Origin: Ignavibacteriales bacterium
Lineage (GTDB): Bacteria > Bacteroidota > Ignavibacteria > Ignavibacteriales > Melioribacteraceae
Reading direction: 5' to 3'
DNA: 64,000 nucleotides
NCBI GenBank assembly: GCA_021740915.1
Contig: JAIOYW010000004.1
Location: 1-64,000 of the forward strand
The notes beneath the pieces were generated by a model that ran no database searches, had not been told where the DNA came from, and was given only the letters and a program-made list of their open reading frames with translations. Positions 17,223 through 26,607 of the stretch are shown here, in pieces; the stretch's first letter is position 1, and each line of letters starts with the position of its first letter. The translations under genes were made by a program, and so were the position numbers.

Positions 17223-20200
17223 TTGAAAAAATTATTTTTTCTTCTGGCTCTGACATCTGTGATATATTCACAGTCATACCATACGATAACGACCAATGAT
17301 GGTGTAAACGACTTTAACACACAGAATGAAAGATTTAACACAACCAGGCAGCAGATATATTCCTACATTACCTGGGATAAAGATTACATCTATTTTGGTT
17401 ATTCCGGCTCAACCCCCGGCGGTTCTATAACCGATAACGACAGGGTATTCCATATCTATATTGACAGTGATCCGAATCAGGATCCAATGGAAGGCGAAGG
17501 CACAACTGATGGCGAGCAATGGAGATGGGATCCTGTCCTTCCATTTACCGCCAACTATCATTATGCTTTTAAAACTGTGAACAATGAAGAAATCCGGAAA
17601 GTTTATTCGAATAATGCTTGGGTGAATTCTGATTTCGGCACGCAAAATTACAAAGCAACAAACTACTGGGAGCTCAGGATCAACCGGAGCGGATTAGGTA
17701 ATCCTTATCAGATCAATGTGCTTGCTTATATTGAAGAGGATTGGAACAGCACCGCTTCAATAACCGGAGGAGTACCTTTTAATCTTTTTACTGACAACAC
17801 AAATCAGGGTTTAATCAATTTTAACAATCATTGGGTAAATCTGCTGCTTATCGACCAGATATATCCGAACAATGCATTTAACAAGGATAATATCCAATGG
17901 AGCCTGAGATTAAAAGCTTCAGTTAATTCACTTTCGGATACTGCGACATACGCCGGTATGGCAGTTAATGCAACTGATGGTTTCGATAGCGGGATCGATC
18001 TGGCAAAGCCGCCAACTCCGCCTTCGAATTATGTCGAAGTGTTTTTCCCGCATTCCGACTGGAATGAAACTGTGTTAGGCCCAAAATTTTCAAGAGATTT
18101 TAAAAGAAAGGTGCTGCTCGATTCAACAACTTCCTCCTGGGATTTTTCCGTTGTTACGAGCGTTGAAAATGGTTCGGTAACTATTACGGCAGATAATTTC
18201 AGTTTTATCCCGGCTAACTATGGAATCAGGATTTACGACATTACGGCGGACTCCACGCACGATGTCCGTAATTCAGGGACATATCAGTACACAAGCGGCG
18301 CTGCTGAATTCGAGAGGCAGTTCACTCTTATTATCGGCACAACTTTCTCCGATCAGAACATAAGTGTTTCGGCAAATAATCTGAATTTCGGCACAGTAAA
18401 AACTGATTCAGATTCAACTATAAATTTGACCTTAAGAAATACCGGACAGCTTCCGCTCACTATCAGCGGATTATCTTCGTCAAACCAGGCTTTTACATAT
18501 ACCGTGAATCTGCCTGCCGTGCTTGAGCAGAATCAGCAGCTTGTTGTCCCGGTAACATTCACCCCGCTTGCCGCAGCAGTTTATAGCGGTACGCTCTCGG
18601 TTACAAGCGATGACCCTGATACCCCGCTCCTGAACGTTTCACTCACGGGAACGGGACAAACGCTTTCCCCTGATATCAGTTCTTCTACAAGAACGCTCGC
18701 ATTCGGTGGTGTCCGGGTGGATTATTCCTCGACTCTGAGTTTCAAAATTTATAACAACGGCGACACTACACTTGCCGTCAGCAGTATCTATGTAGCCGGC
18801 TCTGCTTTCACCTATACCGGAAACACATCATTTAACGTCAACGTAAATGATTCTGCAACAATTTCATTGATCTTTGAACCACTCGCAGTTACTCTGTACC
18901 AGGGAACTGTCGGTATCGTAAGTAATGACCCCGATACGGATACTCTCACGGTTCAGCTTAGCGGTGAAGGTGTCACATCAACTGTGGCAAAAGTATATCC
19001 GGCCGGCTGGAGTATGGTATCCGTTCCTGTGATACCTGATAATGGACTGGCTTCGGTGGTATTCGGTGATGATTTCTCTTCGTGGTTTCTTTATAATTAT
19101 TCCGGAACAGGCGGATATTTTTCTGCAGATACGGTAAAACCTGGAAGAGGATATTGGCTCGGTATCGAATCGTCGGATACTCTCGACGTTACCGGTACTC
19201 CTATTACCGATTCGCTCGCTTATTCGCTCAATGCAGGATGGAATATGGTCTCTTCTCCATTCCTCAGGAAATATCTTGCCTCAGAGGCATTTTTCAGTAA
19301 GGATGGAGAGCTTAAGACTGCCGCAGCCGCAGCTTCCGCAGGATGGATACAGAATATTTACCATTACTATCAGACTTCACCAGGAAGTTATGCTCAGAAA
19401 GACACACTCGAGCAATGGAACAGCTATTGGCTGACAACCCTCACTTCCGGTGTGGATATAGTGTTTTACCATAGCAGTTCAGTCGGAACTCCGCTCAAAA
19501 ACGGAAGTCCTTTCAAACTCGATCTGAACAATTGGATTGCATCAATTACCGCAGAAATGAACGGCAAAACAGACAAATTGCTTGGTTTCGGAGTACGAAC
19601 TGAAGCTTCTGACGGATTTGATGCTTTGTACGATTATGCGAAGCCGCCAATTGCTCCGGCTGCAGGTGCATTCGAAACATATTTCCTGAAAACGGACTGG
19701 TCGGAATATATCACAAAATTCGCAGCGGATATCAGGGCGCCATACAATCTTCCCGAACCGGGAAAATCCTGGGATTTCAATTTCAGAAGCCGCGCTCAGG
19801 GAACAGTAACACTCCGTTGGGAGAATATACTTGAACAGATACCGCAGGCCATCCGCGATAATTATTATTTTATGCTCGAAGGAGAAGGATTACAAGGCAG
19901 CATAAATATGCTGAGCCAGAGCTCACACTCGTTCAATGCGGCGGCCAATGCTGTTTATTCATTCAGAATAAACAGCAGCCTTACCGGCATCGGTGATGGC
20001 GGAGAAAAGGACTATTCCTTCCGACTCGGACAAAATTATCCTAACCCGTTTAATCCTTCGACTATCATAAGCTATGAACTCAATTCAGTAAGCTATGTCA
20101 CACTGAAAGTATATGATTTTCTTGGAAAAGAAGTAGCAGTTCTGATTGACGGTGAGAAATCAGCCGGAAATCATACAGTTTCATTTAGTGCAGAACCCCT

Positions 20201-20291
20201 TGCAAGCGGAATTTATTTCTATACAATTGAAGCAAGAGGCAGTGACGGCAGCTTCAGAAAAGATGTTAAGAAGATGATGCTTCTGAGGTAA
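17223..20291 (+). CDS. Large secreted T9SS protein with choice-of-anchor (ASH-like) repeats
   Basis: This gene encodes 1,022 residues. The start is a TTG preceded by a strong gaggagg at 17212-17218; it gives the signal peptide MKKLFFLLALTSVIYSQS. Residues about 20-240 form a beta-rich domain with YIYFGYSG and IYIDSDPNQDP, resembling domains that read T9SS or carbohydrate-binding contexts. Two ASH/choice-of-anchor-D repeats follow (about 380-585; LNFGTVKTDSDSTINLTLRNTG type). A mixed beta region comes next, and the C-terminal NYPNPFNPSTIISYEL domain (about 940-1022) is a T9SS type A sorting signal. It is probably a surface or secreted adhesin-like protein; no catalytic motif is visible. A terminator follows. 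Confidence 0.87.
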   Translation: MKKLFFLLALTSVIYSQSYHTITTNDGVNDFNTQNERFNTTRQQIYSYITWDKDYIYFGYSGSTPGGSITDNDRVFHIYIDSDPNQDPMEGEGTTDGEQWRWDPVLPFTANYHYAFKTVNNEEIRKVYSNNAWVNSDFGTQNYKATNYWELRINRSGLGNPYQINVLAYIEEDWNSTASITGGVPFNLFTDNTNQGLINFNNHWVNLLLIDQIYPNNAFNKDNIQWSLRLKASVNSLSDTATYAGMAVNATDGFDSGIDLAKPPTPPSNYVEVFFPHSDWNETVLGPKFSRDFKRKVLLDSTTSSWDFSVVTSVENGSVTITADNFSFIPANYGIRIYDITADSTHDVRNSGTYQYTSGAAEFERQFTLIIGTTFSDQNISVSANNLNFGTVKTDSDSTINLTLRNTGQLPLTISGLSSSNQAFTYTVNLPAVLEQNQQLVVPVTFTPLAAAVYSGTLSVTSDDPDTPLLNVSLTGTGQTLSPDISSSTRTLAFGGVRVDYSSTLSFKIYNNGDTTLAVSSIYVAGSAFTYTGNTSFNVNVNDSATISLIFEPLAVTLYQGTVGIVSNDPDTDTLTVQLSGEGVTSTVAKVYPAGWSMVSVPVIPDNGLASVVFGDDFSSWFLYNYSGTGGYFSADTVKPGRGYWLGIESSDTLDVTGTPITDSLAYSLNAGWNMVSSPFLRKYLASEAFFSKDGELKTAAAAASAGWIQNIYHYYQTSPGSYAQKDTLEQWNSYWLTTLTSGVDIVFYHSSSVGTPLKNGSPFKLDLNNWIASITAEMNGKTDKLLGFGVRTEASDGFDALYDYAKPPIAPAAGAFETYFLKTDWSEYITKFAADIRAPYNLPEPGKSWDFNFRSRAQGTVTLRWENILEQIPQAIRDNYYFMLEGEGLQGSINMLSQSSHSFNAAANAVYSFRINSSLTGIGDGGEKDYSFRLGQNYPNPFNPSTIISYELNSVSYVTLKVYDFLGKEVAVLIDGEKSAGNHTVSFSAEPLASGIYFYTIEARGSDGSFRKDVKKMMLLR

Positions 20292-20322
20292 AATACTCTT
20301 TAGCTCTAACTTGTGATTTTAG

Positions 20323-20354
20323 AAAGGCTGTTCATATTGGGCAGCCTTTTTTTT
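20323..20354 (+). terminator. Intrinsic terminator of the 1,022-residue protein gene
   Basis: aaaggctg and cagccttt form an 8-bp stem around an 11-nt loop, followed by a T-run. It lies about 30 bp after the stop codon. Confidence 0.85.
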
Positions 20355-20761
20355 GCCTGTTCTCGCGGATACTTCGATACATTCCCCTATGAGGTTTCGT
20401 CAACTCGGCAAACAAAGTGCGAATCACTCAGCCTTCTGGCACCGACGTGCCCCCATTGTTGAGTCGTCCCCCCGGTTCTGCCCAGCATTGCCCTGTGAGG
20501 CTAAAGGAGACGTATCGAAACAACCTGCAGAGTAAATCCTGGTCACGGATCTGCCTTGGGAATTCATCTGAAATACACTCCTTACAAAAAGAAAACTGAG
20601 GCTGTCTCAAATTGCAAGGTTAATTTTTCTTCCATTCGCAGGGGTGTGTACCCCACACAAATCAGCACTTCGGTCACTTCGATACAATCCGACTCTCTAA
20701 CACATATTCGAATCCTGATAAGGAATGAAGAGCGATGCCCTGCGCCCAGTCTATAAGGTTG

Positions 20762-20886
20762 TGTCCTGCACACGGTCGAAGGGCGGTGTCCTGCACACGG
20801 TCGAAGGGCGGTGTCCTGCACACGGTCGAAGGGCGGTGTCCTGAGCACGGTCGAGGGGCGGTGCCCTGAGCGGAGCCGAAGGGCGG
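20762..20886. repeat. Five tandem 25-bp repeats
   Basis: Units start at 20762, 20787, 20812, 20837 and 20862. The first three are identical (tgtcctgcacacggtcgaag plus ggcgg); the last two drift toward ccctgagcggagccgaaggg, which resembles a short palindromic repeat seen between genes in many unrelated bacteria. The array looks like local expansion of such an element. Confidence 0.9.
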
Positions 20887-20887
20887 A

Positions 20888-21056
20888 TCACTCAGTGACC
20901 TTTTTGGTTTCTCTGAATAAATCCGTCATCGCTCAATTAACGGAGTAGTTTTACCATGAGTACCGGCGATTGCCTGAAATGTTCATAAACATCCAAGCCT
21001 CCCCCACACCCCGGCGCTTCGCGCCACACCTCCCGAAGAGGGGAATTTTCCGCTTG
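20888..21056. repeat. Intergenic repeat R3, copy 1
   Basis: The segment from ctcagtgacctttttgg to about gaggggaattttccgc resembles 29723-29886. Shared blocks include ggagtngttttaccatg, cctcccccacaccccggcgc and ttccgc. Identity is roughly 75-80% with indels. There is no shared reading frame. The rest of 20355-21292 outside the repeats shows no gene. Confidence 0.65.
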
Positions 21057-21292
21057 CAATGAGTGTATGTAGGATGATTAGCGCCACCAAGTAAAGCTTC
21101 TTCAGGTAAAATCTGTCATTGCGGGGCAGGGCATTGATTCGCTGACAAGAAACTTAAATTTTAACTGCATTGCACGAGCCTTAAATCCTATCTTTCCATT
21201 CGCGGCGATCCTCTCACGCCAAATTTAATCTGTTTTTCATCTTTGCAATTAGTAATTTGTAATTTGCAATTATTAATTACCGGGTATTTTTC

Positions 21293-21721
21293 ATGGCTTC
21301 AAATGCTTATGACAGAGGACTGTTATTCTTCAGGATCGCTGCCTCTTCGGCAATGATCTACGCTCACGGATTTCCGAAACTCGCGAAACTGATCGCTGGC
21401 AATTTTGCTTTCCCCGATCCGCTTGGAATTGGTCACGGTCTCAGTCTTGGACTTGCAGCCTGGGCGGAATTCTTCGGCGCAGCGATGATTATCCTCGGGA
21501 TTTTCACCCGGTTTCATTCGACATTATTAATTATTACTATGTCTGTTGTGATTTTTATGCATAAATCCGGCAAATCCTTTGGAGAATATGAACTGGCTTT
21601 TTTATACCTGCTGATTTTTATTACACTGTTTATTACGGGTCCCGGAAAACACTCACTCCAGAACGGCGCATACCGTCTTTTCGGAATCAAAAGTAAAATC
21701 ATGAAGGTTATCCTGGGATAA
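21293..21721 (+). CDS. DoxX family membrane protein
   Basis: A 142-residue protein with four predicted transmembrane helices, matching DoxX/YphA-type proteins in length. The N-terminal DRGLLFFRIAASSAMIYAHGFPKL and the middle AWAEFFGAAMIILGIFTRF are typical. Members are linked to quinone/thiol redox reactions or oxidative stress in some bacteria, but most are uncharacterised. It is followed 119 bp later by the Nfu gene, possibly a shared redox theme. Confidence 0.85.
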   Translation: MASNAYDRGLLFFRIAASSAMIYAHGFPKLAKLIAGNFAFPDPLGIGHGLSLGLAAWAEFFGAAMIILGIFTRFHSTLLIITMSVVIFMHKSGKSFGEYELAFLYLLIFITLFITGPGKHSLQNGAYRLFGIKSKIMKVILG

Positions 21722-21840
21722 ATGCAGGCAGCTTAACCCGTTGGAATTACCAAAGGTTGAGATATTATTGAGTAATGTAGTAAATTTGGAAACGGGAATT
21801 TTTTCCTGTTTATCAAATTGAAAAAAGAAACGGAGTTGAA

Positions 21841-22383
21841 ATGCTAATTGTTGAAGATGTTGACTTAACGCCGAATCCGCAAGCGCTTAAATTTATACTG
21901 AATAAAAAACTGCTGAAACGCGAAGCAAGAAATTACGCGAACAAAGAAGAAGCTGCCAATGATCCCCTGGCTACGGGTATATTTGGACTGCCGGGAGTAG
22001 TTTCTGTCTTCTATATGGATAAATTTATCACTGTCGAAAAGGACCCGAAAAGGAACTGGGGTGAAATCCAAAGGGCTTTTGTTCCTTTTATTAAGGCATT
22101 TGACGAGAAAAAGATCCCTGCAGAAAAAGAGCTAAGCGGAACCACAGATGCAGAAACCGAACTGCTGCAAAAGATAAATGATATTCTCGATAAACGAGTA
22201 CGTCCCGCATTGGCGGGTGACGGTGGCGGACTTGAGATCATGGGGCTTGAAGGGCTTACGCTGAAAATAAAATATCAGGGCGCATGCGGAAGTTGCCCGA
22301 GTTCCATACGGGGTACTCTTGTTGCTATTGAAAATCTCCTGCGCCGGGAAGTGAATGAATCAATTGAGGTTGTATCTTCCTGA
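21841..22383 (+). CDS. NifU-like/Nfu iron-sulfur cluster scaffold protein
   Basis: A 180-residue protein with an N-terminal Nfu domain (about 5-88, TPNPQALKFILNKKLL) and a C-terminal NifU domain (about 103-172). Cys149 and Cys152 in GACGSCPSS bind an assembling Fe-S cluster between two subunits. It delivers clusters to apo-proteins in the cytoplasm. Two-domain Nfu proteins of this size are common in Bacteroidota and mitochondria. It ends at a good terminator and has its own spacer upstream. Confidence 0.93.
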   Translation: MLIVEDVDLTPNPQALKFILNKKLLKREARNYANKEEAANDPLATGIFGLPGVVSVFYMDKFITVEKDPKRNWGEIQRAFVPFIKAFDEKKIPAEKELSGTTDAETELLQKINDILDKRVRPALAGDGGGLEIMGLEGLTLKIKYQGACGSCPSSIRGTLVAIENLLRREVNESIEVVSS

Positions 22384-22440
22384 GGATAATCTTAGCAGGT
22401 TATTGAATTTTGCTTTTTGCTAATTACTTTTAAAAATACA

Positions 22441-22476
22441 ATGCCGGAAATAATAATTAGTTTCCGGCATTTTTAT
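22441..22476 (+). terminator. Intrinsic terminator of the Nfu gene
   Basis: atgccggaaa and tttccggcat form a perfect 10-bp stem around a 10-nt loop, followed by ttttattttta-like sequence. Confidence 0.88.
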
Positions 22477-22672
22477 TTTACAAAATGATAATTCCCCCTT
22501 CAGTGCAGATTTTTTTTCAAGATGCTTTTTATAAGTATTATTTACGGTTGTAAAAAAGTCTCTTTATCAGTTAACCCGGTCACCTTTTCATTTCGCCATA
22601 ACGCCCTCGATCCGTTCAATCCGGGTAACTATCAGCGAAGTTTATTTATAATGGTAGCGGGTTCTTCAAACG

Positions 22673-23173
22673 TCAATCGTAAAATTTCAATCCGCACTTT
22701 GAGCAATACCTTGTGCTGAAAACCTCGCCCAATAAACTGTTGCAGCCTGGGCATCGCCAGGAAATTATGATTCCTAAAACATCAGCAAATATTAATAAAT
22801 AAAAATAAGGTGCCCAAACTGATTTAGGCATTCCAAATAGGCGCCATGAAGGAAATGCTAGTAAAAACGCAAGAACCATGAATGTGATTGTTACCGCAAA
22901 TGTTACAATACGGAACTTTCTCCTTTTGTGAAAAATTTTCCTGTAATTCTCAACCTCCTTATCAATAATTTTATTATCAGTGTCCTGGGTAAGATCAACG
23001 CCAAGAACACCACTCATTATCCGAAGTGAATACATTCTTGGTTTAACTTCCTCCTGTTCAATCCTTTGAATTGTTCTGATATCAAAATGACATTTTTCTG
23101 CGAGTTCGGCTTGTGTGAAACCCAGCTTTTTCCTGGCTTCAAGCACTTTTTTACCAATCGAAATGCGTTCCAT
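22673..23173 (-). CDS. XRE-type HTH regulator with two membrane helices and a zinc ribbon
   Basis: This gene encodes 166 residues from the ATG at 23173, preceded by ggagtg; a TTG 15 bp upstream is less likely. The N-terminal helix-turn-helix (about 5-65) reads KVLEARKKLGFTQAELAEKC and RTIQRIEQEEVKPR, typical of XRE/Cro regulators. Two hydrophobic segments follow (about 90-107 and 120-140). The tail, CPGCN and CSKCG spaced by 15 residues, is a zinc ribbon. The DNA-binding domain would therefore be tethered to the inner membrane, with the ribbon cytoplasmic as well. Target genes and signal are unknown; it has no operon partner. Confidence 0.85.
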   Translation of the reverse strand: MERISIGKKVLEARKKLGFTQAELAEKCHFDIRTIQRIEQEEVKPRMYSLRIMSGVLGVDLTQDTDNKIIDKEVENYRKIFHKRRKFRIVTFAVTITFMVLAFLLAFPSWRLFGMPKSVWAPYFYLLIFADVLGIIISWRCPGCNSLLGEVFSTRYCSKCGLKFYD

Positions 23174-23829
23174 AAGCAGACACTCCAATTATTAAACATA
23201 ATTGCTCAAAGATATCCCTTTAGAATGATGTTGTCAACGACATTTGTACGGCATTTTCAAAAGAGATTTATTTTAATCCCGATGTATTCCCTAATTTACG
23301 CCGGAATGCTCCGAAAGTTTGTTCGATGCATAAAAACTCAATTTTGAATTGAAAAAGCGTTCCCTGAGCGTTCCTGCCTTCGAGGTGCGGATCCCGGAGT
23401 AAAAAAGCAAGAGCCACCTATACCAGTAATCACAATTAATGCCTGAAAAACAAAATAAAACTTTTTCAATTTCTACCTGTATTCACCATTTTTATTCTAA
23501 AAAATATAATATGCTTGTCGCTATCTATTATCCCCCAAAGTATAACGGATATGGAGATGACGGCAACCGGATATTTTACTTAAGGAGGCGATACTACAGG
23601 ACAATAACAATTTCAACACCAATTTATTTAGCCTCCTATATTACACCATTAATTACGCTCGCTCTTTGTAACTATGCGAATTCTCATTTACTAAACCTAT
23701 TTCACACACTCGTTTTTAGCATCCTTTTGAGTTCATTCTGATCAAAACGGATAGAATAATGTTGATGGCCAAAAAACCCGCGTGGAATGCTTGCCAAATT
23801 ATACAAAACCCATCTTAAATTGTTATTTC
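23174..23829. other. Spacer without a supported gene
   Basis: About 650 bp separate the HTH regulator from the transglutaminase-like lipoprotein. A 100-codon plus-strand frame at 23439-23741 is present but lacks family features and codon regularity. I see no repeat shared with the rest of the window. Confidence 0.4.
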
Positions 23830-24735
23830 TTATTCAAAATTCAAAGATTTGTTATCTGCTTTCAATCTTTCGAGGTCAGACAGATTACTATCCGGACTAT
23901 TCAGCAATGCCGCAATATTATCTAAAAGCCGAATTTCGGAATTTGTCAGATCATTAAGGCTGTTCTCAATTCCGGTCACTATTTCAGGATCTTTCCAATA
24001 TGGCTCTTCGGCTCTGAGAATATAAGACAAATCGAGCCAGACAAGGTGCGCCGTAGCCTGATCCACAGTCTTATATCGCGAGATGTAATATCTCTTGTTA
24101 ATGTCTCCATCTCTTAATTTTTGCCAGGTTTCGCCTGCAAATTCGAATTCATTCCGGCTGAAATCAATTCTGTTCCGGTCCGGATCAACCAGATACCACT
24201 TATTGCGATTTTTATCCCAGACTTCACAGATCACATGTGTAACCCGGATCCTCTTATCTCCGCCTATATATTTTGCATTTCCTGCGCGGAGCCTTACAGG
24301 TATGCCTTTATACCGGAGAATTGATGCGAGCAGCATACTATGATGGACACAGGCAACAACTAATCTTTCTTCCGGTTTTCGTGATACGTTAAGACCACTA
24401 TTATTGCGGTTAAGAAGCGCATTAAGCATTTCTTCTACTGTCTGAAGCGATTCGTCTTCATTCATCCGATTTACGGGGATCTTATCCCCGAATTTTTCAA
24501 TATCAAATGGATGAATCAGTTGGCTTTTTATCAGACTGCAAATATCCTCCACAGACTCAGGTAAATCCTTATAAAGATAACCAAACCCGCCGGGATCAGT
24601 ATATTTACTGAATGTTGCATATCTGTGAAGGAATTCTTCGGAATGAATAAAATCAGGTGCTTCCTCAGAACATGATACTGAGATCATTTGTAGCAGGAGG
24701 AGAAGTAATGCCATATTTCTATTGCAAATTTTCAT
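23830..24735 (-). CDS. Transglutaminase-like lipoprotein
   Basis: This gene encodes 301 residues with a lipoprotein signal ending in SVSC (Cys22). The core matches the transglutaminase/protease superfamily: Cys129 in VVACVHHSMLLASILRYKG, His167 in RVTHVICEVWD and Asp184 in WYLVDPDRN give the expected Cys-His-Asp triad and spacing. Such periplasmic or surface enzymes act on peptides or cross-link or cleave proteins; the substrate is unknown. The gene starts 110 bp downstream of an integral membrane protein gene on the same strand and may be co-transcribed with it. Confidence 0.85.
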   Translation of the reverse strand: MKICNRNMALLLLLLQMISVSCSEEAPDFIHSEEFLHRYATFSKYTDPGGFGYLYKDLPESVEDICSLIKSQLIHPFDIEKFGDKIPVNRMNEDESLQTVEEMLNALLNRNNSGLNVSRKPEERLVVACVHHSMLLASILRYKGIPVRLRAGNAKYIGGDKRIRVTHVICEVWDKNRNKWYLVDPDRNRIDFSRNEFEFAGETWQKLRDGDINKRYYISRYKTVDQATAHLVWLDLSYILRAEEPYWKDPEIVTGIENSLNDLTNSEIRLLDNIAALLNSPDSNLSDLERLKADNKSLNFE

Positions 24736-24845
24736 ATCTCCCTTATAATATTAGAAAATAACGACATCTCCGTTTGCCTGAAACGACGATAATGCAAATT
24801 CCGTCACGAGCCAGGGTAATCAGACTTTGACTTTTATGCCGGAAA

Positions 24846-25313
24846 TCAATTTTTCTCATTGTCCCCCGGCTGGTTGCCATATTTAATTAAAATGACTGAG
24901 TAAATCAGTGCAGATATTATCCCGAATATAATAGTGGCAAACATATCATTGATATCAATAGAAGTCTTCCCGGTAAGATTAATAAGTTCGTAAATCAGTA
25001 AACCGGCAGTTATTATGGATATTATTCTTAAATCACGCTTTGTTCCGGAGCCGGAAAGAGTAATTATCATAAATACGGCTGTCATTGTTCCAAACGAATT
25101 CCCAATGGTGTCGGCAATTAACCAGTCATTCAGCTTATTGGAATATATAAAAGGTCTGTAAAAACTTCTGCCCAATTCGGTAACAGTATAAGAAAATGAT
25201 GCGATAAAAAGTGCTGCCTTCTTAAGCGGAGTGTAATCGCCCTTTTTCTTCAGATAGTGCCGGACACCCATGAAGATAAATGGGATCAGTATGAACGGTA
25301 TATAATTATCCAT
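24846..25313 (-). CDS. Hypothetical four-helix membrane protein
   Basis: A 155-residue integral membrane protein with about four hydrophobic segments (near 5-17, 33-45, 74-86, 97-112, 125-142) and a polar C-terminal tail (GNQPGDNEKN). I do not recognise the family. It may share a transcript with the transglutaminase-like lipoprotein downstream. No catalytic or transport motif is visible. Confidence 0.75.
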   Translation of the reverse strand: MDNYIPFILIPFIFMGVRHYLKKKGDYTPLKKAALFIASFSYTVTELGRSFYRPFIYSNKLNDWLIADTIGNSFGTMTAVFMIITLSGSGTKRDLRIISIITAGLLIYELINLTGKTSIDINDMFATIIFGIISALIYSVILIKYGNQPGDNEKN

Positions 25314-25404
25314 AAGTGAAATATCTCTGCAATCTTCTTACAAAGATAACGGTTTTCGGCTAAACCGCAGATCAAGGTTATCAAAGAAAGATCGCCTGCC
25401 TCCC

Positions 25405-25696
25405 CTACCTATTATCCTGTCCCTGCAAACAATTTTTTAGGAGGGGCTGCCCGGACACGAGCCGCTCCACATGCAAAGCTAATATCAGGACAAAAGCAGA
25501 TATGGCCAGTAGTGCAGCGGGGTTACATGATCTGCTTACCGTGATCGCCGCGAAATATATTGCTGTGAGGCAACACCTGCAACAAAAATCCCGACTACGG
25601 TGGCGCTCTGCCTGCCAGTCACAATTCCGGCAATCAGTAGGCAATACCAAGTAAAATAATAAAAGATGCCAGTAACTCACGTGTAGATGTCTGCAT
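25405..25696 (-). pseudogene. Frameshifted small membrane protein remnant
   Basis: Reading the minus strand from the ATG at 25696 gives MQTSTRELLASFIILLGIAY before a stop. Shifting one frame continues as CLLIAGIVTGRQSATVVGIF, and a further shift yields AALLAISAFVLILALHVERL to about 25405. Each piece is membrane-like and they join into one plausible protein of about 95 residues. This suggests at least two frameshifts in a decayed gene, or sequencing errors. The family is not identified. Confidence 0.5.
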
Positions 25697-25884
25697 AAAA
25701 CACTTCCAACCAAATGTAAAAGCTACATAATGTGCTTGTGCAAGTTAATCAAAGACAATTTGATAAACCCGAGTGGGTTAAGGTGAAGCTGCGCCCGCTT
25801 CCTGACTGCTGAAGGGCTTGCAAACAGATCGTCAGTTTTAATCAATTTTTGCTCAAATTATGACATAGAAAACTGTGCTTGTAA

Positions 25885-25914
25885 TTGACACATTTTTTGT
25901 GCATATTGTACACA
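25885..25914 (+). promoter_or_regulatory. Putative promoter/operator of the toxin-antitoxin pair
   Basis: A ttgaca box (25885-25890) is followed by the imperfect palindrome tgtgcatattgtacaca (25898-25914), 24 bp before the antitoxin ATG. Ribbon-helix-helix antitoxins usually bind such inverted repeats to repress their own operon. Confidence 0.35.
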
Positions 25915-25937
25915 CAATTTTAGTATTCGGAGATAGT

Positions 25938-26192
25938 ATGCCCTCAGTTCAGCAGAAAAATAAAAAAGATCGACTTAGTTTTTTCGTGAATTCTGAATTA
26001 TCCGATAAGGTAACCAGAATTTCCAGGCAGACGAAAGTACCTGTAAGCGAAATCGCGCGAAAGGCTTTACAAAACTATATTGATGAGGTGGAAAAAAAAG
26101 ATCTTGAAAATGAGCTCGAGGAAGGTTACAAAACCAATTATAACTATTATCTGAAGGCTCAGGACGAATGGAAATATGCAGACAATGATTAA
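25938..26192 (+). CDS. MazE-type/ribbon-helix-helix antitoxin
   Basis: This gene encodes 84 residues from the ATG at 25938, chosen because cggagat lies just upstream and the extra upstream residues look non-native. The N-terminal part, RLSFFVNSELSDKVTRISRQ then VPVSEIARKALQNYI, is a ribbon-helix-helix DNA-binding domain. The acidic C-terminal tail (about 50-84) probably wraps the toxin. It overlaps the toxin gene by 17 bp, the classic arrangement. It would repress the operon and neutralise the toxin. Confidence 0.85.
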   Translation: MPSVQQKNKKDRLSFFVNSELSDKVTRISRQTKVPVSEIARKALQNYIDEVEKKDLENELEEGYKTNYNYYLKAQDEWKYADND

Positions 26193-26556
26193 GCAAGGAA
26201 TTGTTTTTCCATTGCTTCGAGGAGATGTTTACCTTGTTAATTTAGATCCGATTATAGGAAAAGAAATTGGTAAAGCAAGACCTGCTGTTATTATCCAAAA
26301 TGATGTTGGAAATAAATTTAGTCCGGTTACGATTATTGCACCAATTTCCAGCAAGAAAGAAATCACCAACCCCCTACCAATTATGATATTTCTTGAAAAA
26401 GGTGAAGGTGGATTACAGGAAGAAAGTTATGCCGACTGTGGACAAATCAGAACCATTGATAAAAATGAAGGACTTATAACTAAATTTGGTTCAATCAGCA
26501 AATCTAAAATGAATGAAATAGATAAAGCGTTAAAAATTTCTCTATCTCTTAAATAG
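26176..26556 (+). CDS. MazF/PemK-type endoribonuclease toxin
   Basis: A 126-residue toxin of the MazF/PemK family. Key segments are LLRGDVYLVNLDPIIGKEIGK (Arg15 region and the beta-barrel start), ARPAVIIQND, and the TIIAPISSK and ADCGQIRTIDK motifs that shape the RNA-binding active site. It would cleave mRNA at short sequences when the antitoxin is lost. The protein is full length with no visible disruption, so it is probably functional. Confidence 0.92.
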   Translation: MQTMIKQGIVFPLLRGDVYLVNLDPIIGKEIGKARPAVIIQNDVGNKFSPVTIIAPISSKKEITNPLPIMIFLEKGEGGLQEESYADCGQIRTIDKNEGLITKFGSISKSKMNEIDKALKISLSLK

Positions 26557-26607
26557 CGCGATGAACCTTGTTGATGCTAAGGCGCCGCTCTTGGCCTGCA
26601 ATTTCAC

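Noticed and set aside
20353-20848. Several 60-88-codon frames on both strands
   Set aside because: They arise from GC-rich repeat sequence, including the tandem 25-bp array, and have repetitive translations.
20762-20886. CRISPR array
   Set aside because: Units are contiguous 25-bp tandem repeats without spacers, and no cas genes are present.
23439-23741. 100-codon plus-strand frame
   Set aside because: Tyr/Ile-rich and low complexity, no ribosome site and no family features.
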